From Corynebacterium nuruki S6-4 (lineage in GTDB: Bacteria > Actinomycetota > Actinomycetes > Mycobacteriales > Mycobacteriaceae): a DNA stretch of 64,000 bases. Below are positions 23,649-31,576 of this stretch, piece by piece. The translations under genes were made by a program, and so were the position numbers. Position 1 is the first letter of the stretch; every line of letters starts with the position of its first letter. Location: contig NZ_CP042429.1 in the NCBI RefSeq assembly GCF_007970465.1, forward strand, positions 2,480,001-2,544,000, in the 5' to 3' direction. The notes beneath the pieces were generated by a model. It ran no database searches. It was given only the letters and a program-made list of their open reading frames with translations, and was not told the origin of the DNA.

Positions 23649-24839
23649 TCATCCCGCCAACCGCTGCGCCGCCTCCCGCCCCGCCAGCCGACCGGCCCGG
23701 TTCGCCCCGATCGTCGAGGCGGTAGACCCGTAGCCGACGAGCAGCACCCGCGGATCTTTCGCGACCGTGACCTCGTCGGACATCCGGATGCCGCCGCCCT
23801 CCGGCTCCCGCAGGTGCAGCGGGGCGAGGTGGTCGAGCGCGGGCCGGAAACCCGTGTTCCAGAAGACCGTGTCGATCTGCTCGGCGTGTCCCGGCGGGAA
23901 CGGGACCCAGCTGTCCGGCTGCGCCAGTGCGGGGGAGCCGTCCGGTGCCGTCGCCGCGGCGTCCCGCAGCGCCTGTGCGGACTGGTCGCCCCAGACGGCG
24001 CGGTCGGTGGTCAACCGCCCGATCATCCCGCGGGAGACCAGCACCCCGGACGCCACCGCGGCGAGGTACTCCGGCCAGGGCGGGATACCCGTGTTGCGCA
24101 CCACCGATTCCGGACGCCGCCCGCTGTAGGTCGCGGCGCGCACCCGCTCCTCCACGCCGTAACCCCACCGCTGGTCGAACTCCTCCCGGGTGAAGTTCGG
24201 CGGCCGGCGCGTCGCCCAGAACGTCTGTGCCGCCGAGCCTGGCTGGTGGAGCTCCAGCAGGAACTGCACGGCGCTGAGCCCCCCGCCGACGACGAGGACG
24301 CGCTGACCGGCGAAGTCCTCTTTCCGCACGTAGTCGACGGTGTGCAGCTGACGGCCGGTGAAGTCCGCGATGCCCGGGACGTACGGGATGTAGGGGTGGG
24401 TCCAGGTGCCGGTCGCGTTGAGCAGCAGCCGGGTCCGCACGGTGGTGCAGGTGCCGTCGTGCAGCACGGTGAGCTCGAGAGGCGCGTCCGGTTCCGGCCC
24501 GGTGGAGTGCACACTGACGACCCGCACGGGCCGGACGACATCCAGCCCGAACCGCCGCTCGTAGGCGCCGTAGTAGTCCGCGACGAGGCGGGACGCCGGG
24601 ACGGTCGGATCAGGGCGTTCCATCGGCATGCCCGGCAGGTCGGCGATGCCGTGGGCTTTGCCGAGGGTGAGCGAGTCCCACCGCTCCCGCCAGGCGCCGC
24701 CCGGCCCGTCGCCGCTGTCGAGGACGAGGAGGTCGGTGCCGGGCTTCACCCCGCGGCGCACCAGTTCATGGGCGGCGGCGAGTCCGGCCTGTCCGGCGCC
24801 GACGATGACGGCGGGCACCGCGTCCGGGAGTGTGGTCAT
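23649..24839 (-). CDS. FAD-dependent oxidoreductase (flavin monooxygenase-like)
   Basis: A 396-residue flavoprotein with two dinucleotide-binding motifs: the FAD site VIVGAGQAGLAAAHEL at about residue 10 and the NAD(P)H site VLVVGGGLSAVQFLLEL in the middle. It also has DSGDGPGGAWRERWDSLTL and a C-terminal LLVGYGSTASTIGANRAGR block. This is the layout of class B flavin monooxygenases and related putative flavoproteins. The ATG overlaps the stop of the upstream DUF1023 gene by 3 bp, so it belongs to an operon with that gene and the ESX-like gene. Substrate unknown. Confidence 0.85.
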   Translation of the reverse strand: MTTLPDAVPAVIVGAGQAGLAAAHELVRRGVKPGTDLLVLDSGDGPGGAWRERWDSLTLGKAHGIADLPGMPMERPDPTVPASRLVADYYGAYERRFGLDVVRPVRVVSVHSTGPEPDAPLELTVLHDGTCTTVRTRLLLNATGTWTHPYIPYVPGIADFTGRQLHTVDYVRKEDFAGQRVLVVGGGLSAVQFLLELHQPGSAAQTFWATRRPPNFTREEFDQRWGYGVEERVRAATYSGRRPESVVRNTGIPPWPEYLAAVASGVLVSRGMIGRLTTDRAVWGDQSAQALRDAAATAPDGSPALAQPDSWVPFPPGHAEQIDTVFWNTGFRPALDHLAPLHLREPEGGGIRMSDEVTVAKDPRVLLVGYGSTASTIGANRAGRLAGREAAQRLAG

Positions 24840-26314
24840 GGCCCCCAACGTAGTTTCTCCAGCACCTGCTCGTCGGAGAGGTAGGCGCTGTGGGTGTCCA
24901 GGTCGCCGCGCAGCCACAGGTAGCCGTCGGTGACGGTATCCCAGGCGCGGTGGAGGGGACCGCCCCGCCTGTTGTCCCCGATGGCCCCGTTGACACTGTC
25001 GACACCGTCGACACTGTCCGCGCCGAACAACGGGGACGCCGGATCTCTGCCGTGGAGTCCGTGGACCGGACCGGTGGCGAGTCCGATGAGGTCGCCGGGT
25101 TCATCCCGGACGTGGACCTCGGCATGCCCGTCGGTGGCGTGGAGGTTCAGGGCGCCGGCGGTCGGCGCCACCATCCCCGGACTGCCGAGAATCTGCAGGG
25201 TGTCCGCCTCGAGTCCGGCACTGAACGGCATCGCGGCCGTGCCGGTGAGGGTGGTGCCGTAACTGTGGGCGATGATCTGCAGGTCGGCGTCCTCCCGGGT
25301 GGTCTCACGCAGTTGCCGCTGCGCCTTCCGGAGCGCCGGCGCGCCCACGATCGCGTGGCCGGGCAGGGCGCCGGTGAGCAGGTTCCCCGGTGCGGTGTAA
25401 CCGTGCCAGGCGACGACGGCGTGGCCCGGACCGGCGATGCGCCCGGCGGCTGCCGCGGTGCCGGCGACTGCACCGCTGCCGGAGGACCCGACCCCGCTGA
25501 CCAGGGTGGAGACCGTCCGTGCCTCGGCGAGGTCGCCGACCACCACCGCGGGCGAACCGGCGAGGTCCATGACGGCCACCCCGACCACGTCGGGGTCGAG
25601 ACCACGCAGGGCGAGACTCTCCCGGGCCCGGTCGACCGCCGAGGTGAGTTCGGCCTTCCTGTCCGCACCCAGGGTGGCGTCGAGCTCGGCAGGGAAGACT
25701 GCTGCCCCGGCCGCCGCCCGCGCCGGATCGCGGGTCAGTTCCGCGACGGCGCCGGGGGAGAACTCCACCGGACTGACCACCGGCGGCCGGTCGACGTCGC
25801 AGGTGACGGACACGGCGCCGCCGGCCAGTGAGTCCTGCAGCATGACGTACTGCATGACCTCCTGCAGGACCGCGGTCAATGCCGCGGCGGTGCCGGCGAC
25901 GAGGTGACCCGCCGGGCCGGGGACGGCGGCGAGCAGACCGGTGACCGCCCCGGCCGTACCGCCGCCACCCGGACGGACCGTGCCGTCCGGGCTGACATGC
26001 ATGCCGGTCGTCCGGGCCGCCGCGAGCACCGCGCGGACGATCCCCTGGGCGACCGCGAGCGCGGCGGTGTGGGCGCCGGTCATCACACCGACCGCGGTAC
26101 TGCGGAACCCGGCGACGTCGGCCTGGTTGGTCGAACTGTCCACCCGGTGGCGCATGGCCTCGGCCGCGGTGCCGTCCCAGCCGGGGAACTCCGCGGTACC
26201 GCGCAGCTCACCGGCGGTACCGCACAGTGATGTCCCACCCCGTCGCCACCGGTCGGCGATGTCGGTGACATGCCCCAGGTCCGCATGTTCGATGTCACGG
26301 ATGTCCACGGTCAT
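24836..26314 (-). CDS. DUF1023 alpha/beta-hydrolase protein with ESX-like N-terminal domain
   Basis: A 492-residue protein. The N-terminal ~110 residues look helical, with a WDG turn (FPGWDGTAAEAMRHRVD) like WXG100-related proteins. The C-terminal half is a DUF1023 alpha/beta hydrolase: VVAWHGYTAPGN, ALRKAQRQLRETTRE, and the nucleophile elbow IAHSYGTT, then a late region with VRDEPGDLIGLATGPVHG. Actinobacterial proteins of this kind are often encoded beside WXG100 proteins and may be exported by type VII secretion. It overlaps both neighbours by 3-4 bp. Confidence 0.82.
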   Translation of the reverse strand: MTVDIRDIEHADLGHVTDIADRWRRGGTSLCGTAGELRGTAEFPGWDGTAAEAMRHRVDSSTNQADVAGFRSTAVGVMTGAHTAALAVAQGIVRAVLAAARTTGMHVSPDGTVRPGGGGTAGAVTGLLAAVPGPAGHLVAGTAAALTAVLQEVMQYVMLQDSLAGGAVSVTCDVDRPPVVSPVEFSPGAVAELTRDPARAAAGAAVFPAELDATLGADRKAELTSAVDRARESLALRGLDPDVVGVAVMDLAGSPAVVVGDLAEARTVSTLVSGVGSSGSGAVAGTAAAAGRIAGPGHAVVAWHGYTAPGNLLTGALPGHAIVGAPALRKAQRQLRETTREDADLQIIAHSYGTTLTGTAAMPFSAGLEADTLQILGSPGMVAPTAGALNLHATDGHAEVHVRDEPGDLIGLATGPVHGLHGRDPASPLFGADSVDGVDSVNGAIGDNRRGGPLHRAWDTVTDGYLWLRGDLDTHSAYLSDEQVLEKLRWGP

Positions 26315-26670
26315 TCCCCCGTGCCGGTGCTGCCGTCGCCGCTGCCACTGCCGTTGCCACTGCCGCCGGCGAACGAGTCCACCGCGGCGGCCTCCGCACC
26401 GGTGACCGCGGCGACGAAGGAGTGCAGGTCACCGGCGCAGACATCCACGGCCGCGGCCTCGCCGTCGAGGGCCGTGCCGACCTGTGCCGCACCGTCGCGC
26501 AGTGCGGTGCACAGCCGGCCGCCGGGCAGGTCCCGTGCCTCGGCGACTGCGCCACCGAGCATCCCGGCGGCCTGTGTCAACGCCTTGGCGTGCCCCGTCA
26601 GACGGTGCGCCGCCGCCGTCACCGACGTCGGCTCCACCCCGAAAATCCGCTCTGTTCCCTGTCCTGTCAT
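26311..26670 (-). CDS. small ESX/WXG100-like helical protein
   Basis: A 119-residue, Ala-rich, predicted helix-hairpin protein with VEPTSVTAAAHRLTGHAKALTQAAG in the first helix and a second long helix (AAVDVCAGDLHSFVAAVTGAEAAAVDSFAG), then a Gly/Ser tail. Size and composition fit WXG100-superfamily type VII secretion substrates, but no clear WXG turn is present. Gene order points the same way: the DUF1023 gene overlaps its stop (ATGA). A good ribosome site (GGGAGGGG) precedes the ATG. It is the first gene of the three-gene unit. Confidence 0.65.
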   Translation of the reverse strand: MTGQGTERIFGVEPTSVTAAAHRLTGHAKALTQAAGMLGGAVAEARDLPGGRLCTALRDGAAQVGTALDGEAAAVDVCAGDLHSFVAAVTGAEAAAVDSFAGGSGNGSGSGDGSTGTGE

Positions 26671-26776
26671 GACCCCTCCCGGGTGCGTTGTCGCCCCGGT
26701 GTGTCCCGGGCCGGTGCACGCACACTACGACAGGACCGGCGGGAGTGGTACCGCGACGGCCCGGGACGCCGCGTTC

Positions 26777-26840
26777 TGTGGACAACTCACGACAGATTCG
26801 GTCCGGGGACCGGCGTGTCGTGGCGGTGTCCTGTGGACAA
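26777..26840 (-). promoter_or_regulatory. two DnaA-box-like sequences
   Basis: TTGTCCACA, the form of the DnaA box typical of high-GC actinobacteria, occurs on the minus strand at 26785-26777 and 26840-26832, 55 bp apart. Both lie within copies of a 13-bp direct repeat (CTGTGGACAACTC), in the gap between the ESX-like operon and the small secreted-protein gene. No AT-rich unwinding region is near, so this is not an origin by itself. Confidence 0.45.
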
Positions 26841-26846
26841 CTCCGG

Positions 26847-27143
26847 TCAGGTGGGGCAGTTCCCGGGCAGGGACGGGACGATGTCCGTGAGGAAACACAG
26901 TGACAGGAACCCCACCGTCGAGCCGAGGACACCGGCGAAGACCGAGCCCTGGGCGATGCTGTCGAGCGGTGGCGGAAGCTCCCCGGCGGCGTCGTAACTG
27001 TCATTCGAGAACTCGATGGGGCTGGCCGAGGGCCGGTCCGGGACATCGGGGGCTTCCGCCCCGGCGGCGGGGACGGCGGCGAATGCGGTGCCGACGGTGA
27101 GCAGGCCGGTGGCGGCGACGGTGGTGAGGCGGCGTACGGACAT
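26847..27143 (-). CDS. small secreted protein with C-terminal cysteine pair
   Basis: A 98-residue precursor. Residues 1-29 form a signal peptide (basic MSVRR start, hydrophobic TGLLTVGTAFAAVPAAGA). The mature part is Pro/Ser-rich with SNDSYDAAGELPPPLDSIAQGS, then a hydrophobic stretch VFAGVLGSTVGFLSLCFL that could be a membrane helix, and a tail DIVPSLPGNCPT. Two Cys in the last 16 residues could pair. The ATG has GAAAGGACC upstream. A longer reading frame in the same phase over the transporter gene is rejected. No family is recognised. Confidence 0.7.
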   Translation of the reverse strand: MSVRRLTTVAATGLLTVGTAFAAVPAAGAEAPDVPDRPSASPIEFSNDSYDAAGELPPPLDSIAQGSVFAGVLGSTVGFLSLCFLTDIVPSLPGNCPT

Positions 27144-27238
27144 GGGGTGGTCCTTTCTCCGGTGTCCTTTTTCTGGGGAAATTGTCTCCGTGTCGCCCGA
27201 CCCTACGCTGCTGTATCTTGGCCGCAACCCCGCAGCGG

Positions 27239-28741
27239 CTACCCCAGCCGGCCCTCCAGCCGGTCGAGGTAGCCGCTGCTCGTGGCGTCCAGTCCGGTGA
27301 ACTCCACGGTCTTCCCACGGCGTTCGTACTGCTCCCGGACGCCCTGCAGGGCGGCGACGGTGGAGGAGTCCCACACCGTCGTCGCGGAGAAATCGACCGT
27401 CACCGCCGCGGGGTCGCCGGCGTAGTCGAACTGGTACACCAGGTCGTTCGAGGAGGCGAAGAACAGCTGTCCGGCGACCCGGTAGGTGCCCTCCCCGGTC
27501 CGCTCCACCCGGGTCAGGTGCGCGACGCGCCGGGCGAAGGCCACCATCGCGGTGAGCACGCCGAGGATCACCCCGACGGCCAGGTTGTCGGTGACGACGG
27601 TCGCGACGACGGTGACCAGCAGGACCACGGTCTCCGAGCGCGGCATGACCCGCAGGGTCCGCACCGAGTTCCAGTCGAAGGTCGTGAACGCGACGACGAT
27701 CATCACCGCCACCAGTGCGGCCATCGGGATCCTGCCGACGACGTCGGACAGGCTGACCGACAGGATGATGAGGAACAGGCCGGCGAGGAACGAGCTGATC
27801 CGGGTGCGTGCCCCGGCCTGCTTCACGTTGATCATCGTCTGGCCGATCATCGCGCAGCCGCCCATGCCGCCGAAGAACCCGGTGACGACGTTGGCGATGC
27901 CCTGGCCGACGGATTCGCGGGTCTTGTCCGAGTGGGTCTCGGTGATGTCGTCGACGAGCTTGGCGGTCAGCAGGGATTCCATCAGCCCGACCAGTGCCAG
28001 CGCCACCGCGTACGGGGCGATGATGCCGAGGGTGTGGAACGTCCACGGGATGTCGGGGATGCCGAAGCCGGGGAAGGTGTCCGGCAGTTCGCCCTGGTCG
28101 CCGACGGTGGGGACGTCGATGGACAGTGTCACGGCCGCGAGCGTGACCAGCAGGATGGACGCCAGGGGCGCGGGCACCTTCGTCGTCAGTTTCGGGAACA
28201 GGGCCATGATCACCAGGCCGCCGATGACCAGCGGGTACACCTGCCACGGCACGTTGAACAGGTGCTGGAGCTGCGCGGTGAAGATGAGGATCGCCAGGGC
28301 GTCCACGAATCCGACCATGACGGAACGCGGGATGAACCGCATCAGTTTCGCCACGCCGAGTGCACCCATCACCATCTGCAGGACGCCGCCGAGGATGACC
28401 GTGGCCAGCAGGTACTCCACGCCGTGGTCGCGGGCGACGGGGAAGATGACGAGGGCGATCGACCCGGCGGCGCCGGAGACCATACCGGGGCGGCCGCCGA
28501 GGACGGCGGTGACGCAGGCCATGGTGAAGGCGGCGTAGAGGCCCATCCGGGGGTCGAGTCCGGCGACGATGGCGAAGCTCAGTGACTCGGGGATGAGCGC
28601 GAAGGCGGTGACGAGTCCGCCGAGGATCTCGACGGTGAGGAGTTTCGGACTCTTCAGCGCGGTGAGGACGGACGCGGGGGCCGGCTGGGCGGACGTGGTG
28701 GACGCGGTGGACGCGGCGGGCTGTTCGGGCTGTTCGGGCAC
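27239..28741 (-). CDS. SulP-family anion transporter with STAS domain
   Basis: A 500-residue SulP transporter. About 10-14 hydrophobic helices follow a short Pro/Ala/Thr-rich N-terminus. Family motifs include AFALIPESLSFAIVAGLDPRMGLYAAF near the start and GGMGGCAMIGQTMINVKQAGARTRIS in the middle. The cytoplasmic C-terminal STAS domain ends the protein (VDFSATTVWDSSTVAALQGV). Members carry sulfate, bicarbonate or dicarboxylates; the substrate is not evident and no carbonic anhydrase or sulfur gene is adjacent. It starts with GTG, with TACCAT 6 nt upstream. A 117-bp repeat lies just beyond the promoter. Confidence 0.9.
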   Translation of the reverse strand: MPEQPEQPAASTASTTSAQPAPASVLTALKSPKLLTVEILGGLVTAFALIPESLSFAIVAGLDPRMGLYAAFTMACVTAVLGGRPGMVSGAAGSIALVIFPVARDHGVEYLLATVILGGVLQMVMGALGVAKLMRFIPRSVMVGFVDALAILIFTAQLQHLFNVPWQVYPLVIGGLVIMALFPKLTTKVPAPLASILLVTLAAVTLSIDVPTVGDQGELPDTFPGFGIPDIPWTFHTLGIIAPYAVALALVGLMESLLTAKLVDDITETHSDKTRESVGQGIANVVTGFFGGMGGCAMIGQTMINVKQAGARTRISSFLAGLFLIILSVSLSDVVGRIPMAALVAVMIVVAFTTFDWNSVRTLRVMPRSETVVLLVTVVATVVTDNLAVGVILGVLTAMVAFARRVAHLTRVERTGEGTYRVAGQLFFASSNDLVYQFDYAGDPAAVTVDFSATTVWDSSTVAALQGVREQYERRGKTVEFTGLDATSSGYLDRLEGRLG

Positions 28742-28774
28742 AGCGTGATGGTAGTCGCTGCGGGACCCGGACGC

Positions 28775-28891
28775 GGTGTCGGTTTCCCGAACCGAGGGGT
28801 CGGCCGGCTCCTGCGGCTGTTGGGTTCACGAATCGGTGTGCTGTTGGAGGACAGAAAATTCGACCTGTCGGTTCGTTCCGCGGGCATCGGG
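28775..28891. repeat. 117-bp dispersed repeat, copy A, plus 12-bp tandem repeats
   Basis: Ungapped counterpart of 44183-44299, with the strongest identity in GAACCGAGGGGTCGG and in a 3' block ending TCGGTTCGTTCCGCG. It contains a GACAG...CTGTC hairpin and GGTTC/GAACC palindromes. Three tandem copies of CCAGTGTCGGAC follow at 28894-28928. The 325-bp gap between the SulP gene and the phosphatase gene holds nothing else obvious besides the two divergent promoters. Confidence 0.75.
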
Positions 28892-29066
28892 CCCCAGTGT
28901 CGGACCCAGTGTCGGACCCAGTGTCGACCTCAGCCCCGTCAGCGGCGAGGATCTCGTGGTCGCCACGGTGTGAGGCGCACCGTGCACCACGTATTCACCC
29001 ACTGTTCACCGCATCCCGGCCCCGCCGGTCACCCGGTGTACACGGCGACGGCGCACCATACGGTCC

Positions 29067-30524
29067 ATGCGAACACGCTCTCTCACTCTCTCCCTGCTCG
29101 CGACCGTGACCGCCACTGTCGCCGCGACCTCTGCCCTCACCGCGTCCCCGGCTCTCGCGGACACCCCGCCCGGCCCGGACCGGACCGCCCTCATCGACGA
29201 GTTCTCCGACTGGTGGACCGCCGCCGACTATGACGGTGACAGCGACGCAGGAAAGCTCGCCACCGCCTTCAAGGGCGACGTCACCGACAAGGGCGCCGAC
29301 GTGCTCAAAGCCAACGACGGCACCCTGCTCGGCATCAACCACGCCGCCGCCGCGGACCCGGACCAGTCGCTGCGCGCGCTGGAGGACGCCGACATGATCT
29401 GGACCGAGACCCTCGGGGACGCCCTCGGCCCGGTGCTCTCCGGCTACTTCACCGACGGTGTGGAGCAGGGGAAACTCCCGCTGACCAGTGCCGTCATCGA
29501 GACCGGTGAGGACAATGCCACCACCGGGGACGCGAAGACCGACTTCAACTACCCGCGCCCGTTCCTGCAGACCGGGGACCGGGACAGGGGGAGTGTCGGC
29601 GACCGTTCCCGCAACGGCGAGAACGACCTGAAGGGGCTGGACGCCCAGCTGGACATCCACCGCATCCCGGACCAGGGCACCCGTCCGGACAACGGGGCGC
29701 CGCACACCGCCGGCTACGACACGTTCGCCGGCGTCGGCGAGAAGGGTCTCGACGGGATCAACCAGGCCTTCCCCTCCGGCCACACCACCTACGCCTACGG
29801 CATCAGCCTGCAGCTGGCCGAACTGCTGCCGGAACTCGGCCCGGAGATCCTCACCCGGGGCTCGGAGGCGGGCAACAACCGCATCGCCCTCGGCGTCCAC
29901 TACCCGCTCGATGTCATCGGCGGCCGCATCGAGGGCCACGTCAACACCGCCACCCAGCTCGCCGACGGTGACTACATCGCCGGCACGCTCGACCCGGCCC
30001 GCGACGAACTCGTCGGCTACCTCGAGGACCGCTGCGAGGCCGACGGTCACGGTGCCACCCTCGACGCGTGCATCGGGGACACGGACGCCAATGACGCGGG
30101 CGGCTACACCAACCCGTTCACCGACCCGGTCTCCACCGCCCCGGTCACCGACCGGGCCAGCGCCCTGCAGGCCTACCAGGCGCGGATGACCTACGGTTTC
30201 GCGCCGACCTCACTGGACAACCGGCCGGCCCAGGTCCCGGAGAACGCGGAGAAGCTCCTGGCCACCGCGTTCCCCGAGCTCAGCGACGCGCAGCGCCGCA
30301 GTGTCCTCGCCGCCACCGAGATCCGCTCCGGTTCCCCGTTGGACGCCTCCTCCGACGGCTGGGCCCGCATCAACCTGCCCGCCGCGCTGAGTGCGAGGGT
30401 CACCGTCGACTCGACCGGTGCCGTCACCGGCGTGGAACCGGGACAGGACGCCCCGAGCGTGGTCAGTGCCGATGTCCCCGGGCAGCCGGCCGGGTCGCTC
30501 GGATCCCTCGTCGGCAGCCTGTAG
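29067..30524 (+). CDS. secreted PAP2-type acid phosphatase
   Basis: A 485-residue exported phosphatase. A 31-residue signal peptide ends at ASPALADTPP. The PAP2/class A acid phosphatase signatures are all visible: a KTDFNYPRPF block (motif 1, KxxxxxxRP), the central FPSGHTTYAYG (motif 2, catalytic His), and the last motif GNNRIALGVHYPLDVIGGR with the nucleophilic His. It would release phosphate from organic phosphates outside the membrane. The C-terminal ~130 residues beyond the core are an extra region. No ribosome site is visible; a CACCAT box 7 nt before the ATG hints at leaderless translation. Confidence 0.9.
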   Translation: MRTRSLTLSLLATVTATVAATSALTASPALADTPPGPDRTALIDEFSDWWTAADYDGDSDAGKLATAFKGDVTDKGADVLKANDGTLLGINHAAAADPDQSLRALEDADMIWTETLGDALGPVLSGYFTDGVEQGKLPLTSAVIETGEDNATTGDAKTDFNYPRPFLQTGDRDRGSVGDRSRNGENDLKGLDAQLDIHRIPDQGTRPDNGAPHTAGYDTFAGVGEKGLDGINQAFPSGHTTYAYGISLQLAELLPELGPEILTRGSEAGNNRIALGVHYPLDVIGGRIEGHVNTATQLADGDYIAGTLDPARDELVGYLEDRCEADGHGATLDACIGDTDANDAGGYTNPFTDPVSTAPVTDRASALQAYQARMTYGFAPTSLDNRPAQVPENAEKLLATAFPELSDAQRRSVLAATEIRSGSPLDASSDGWARINLPAALSARVTVDSTGAVTGVEPGQDAPSVVSADVPGQPAGSLGSLVGSL

Positions 30525-30586
30525 CCCACCTGTAGTCCAGCCGTGTCCACCTGTGCCCTTCTGCGTCCTGCCGTACCCTGGTGACC

Positions 30587-31519
30587 ATGCGCATCGCAGC
30601 AATCCAGATGAGCTCCGTGCCCGACGTCGCGAAGAATCTCGCCGCCATCGTCCGGGCCGTCGGTGAGGCCGCCCGTCACGGCGCCGACCTCGTGGTCTTC
30701 CCCGAGGCGGCGATGTTCCCCTTCGACGCAGGACGCCTCGACGTCATCGCCCAGCCCCTCGACGGACCGTTCGCGACCGGGGTGAAGAAGGCGGCACAGG
30801 ACAACGACGTGACCGTCGTCGTCGGCATGTTCACCCCGGCGGACACGGTCTACCGGCTGCCGTCGGGGGAGCTGCGGACCGAGGCGCCGACGAATGCGGG
30901 GGAGGCGAACCACTTCCGGCGGGTGAGCAACACCCTGCTGATCACCGGCCCGCACGGCACCGACCACTACGACAAGATCCACACCTTCGACGCGTTCGGC
31001 TACCGGGAGTCCGACACGGTCAAGCCGGGCAACCGGCGGGTGGTCTACGACATCGACGGGGTGACCATCGGCCTGGCGACCTGCTACGACATCCGGTTCC
31101 CGGGGCATTTCTACGCCCTGGCGAAGGCGGGGGCCACGGTCATGGTCGTGCCGACATCCTGGGGTGACGGGCCGGGCAAGCTGGAACAGTGGCGCACTCT
31201 CACCGGGGCCCGCGCCCTGGACACCACCAGTTACCTCGTCGCCGCCGGCCAGGCGCGTCCCGGGTCGCCGGACCGGTACGGCCAGAATGACGGGCCCACC
31301 GGGATCGGTCACTCGGTCGCGGTCGGTCCGGACGGGGCACGCCTGGCGGAGACCGGCTATGTCGCCCAGATCCTCGTCATCGACATCGACCCGAACCGGG
31401 TGGAGAAGGTCCGGAAGGGCCTGCCGGTGCTGCCCGGGCATGACCGCGACCTGGCGGTCAGCGGTGTGGACCTCGATGACCTGCGGAATCTCGGGGTGCA
31501 GCCGCTCGGGAAGAACTGA
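30587..31519 (+). CDS. carbon-nitrogen hydrolase (nitrilase superfamily)
   Basis: A 310-residue amidohydrolase of the nitrilase superfamily. The catalytic triad is complete: Glu40 in VVFPEAAMF, Lys130 in HYDKIHTFDAFG, and the nucleophile Cys166 in LATCYDIRFPG. It most resembles omega-amidase/NIT-type proteins that repair or hydrolyse small amides; the substrate is not determined. The ATG at 30587 is preferred over the GTG at 30581 because TACCCT lies 7 nt before it. The gene is followed by a short tandem repeat and a convergent reductase gene. Confidence 0.9.
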   Translation: MRIAAIQMSSVPDVAKNLAAIVRAVGEAARHGADLVVFPEAAMFPFDAGRLDVIAQPLDGPFATGVKKAAQDNDVTVVVGMFTPADTVYRLPSGELRTEAPTNAGEANHFRRVSNTLLITGPHGTDHYDKIHTFDAFGYRESDTVKPGNRRVVYDIDGVTIGLATCYDIRFPGHFYALAKAGATVMVVPTSWGDGPGKLEQWRTLTGARALDTTSYLVAAGQARPGSPDRYGQNDGPTGIGHSVAVGPDGARLAETGYVAQILVIDIDPNRVEKVRKGLPVLPGHDRDLAVSGVDLDDLRNLGVQPLGKN

Positions 31520-31521
31520 CC

Positions 31522-31562
31522 GGCCCGGCTGGCCCGGCTGGCCCGGCTGGCCCGGCTGGCCC
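31522..31562. repeat. 9-bp tandem repeat GGCCCGGCT, about 4.5 copies
   Basis: Four perfect copies of GGCCCGGCT plus a partial fifth lie directly after the hydrolase stop codon and before the convergent reductase gene. Copy number is likely to vary between strains by slippage. Confidence 0.85.
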
Positions 31563-31576
31563 AGTCGGCACAGCCC

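Noticed and set aside
26777..26840. Chromosome origin
   Set aside because: Only two DnaA-like boxes, no AT-rich stretch, and no dnaA, dnaN or gyr genes nearby.
26847..28829. 660-codon frame joining the SulP region to the small secreted protein
   Set aside because: Only the last 98 codons, starting with a ribosome site and signal peptide, are credible; the rest is a shadow frame over the SulP gene.
28654..28887. 77-codon minus-strand frame similar to a 66-codon frame at 44143-44343
   Set aside because: The similarity comes from the 117-bp DNA repeat; substitutions between copies are not synonymous and no ribosome site is seen, so a shared peptide is unlikely.
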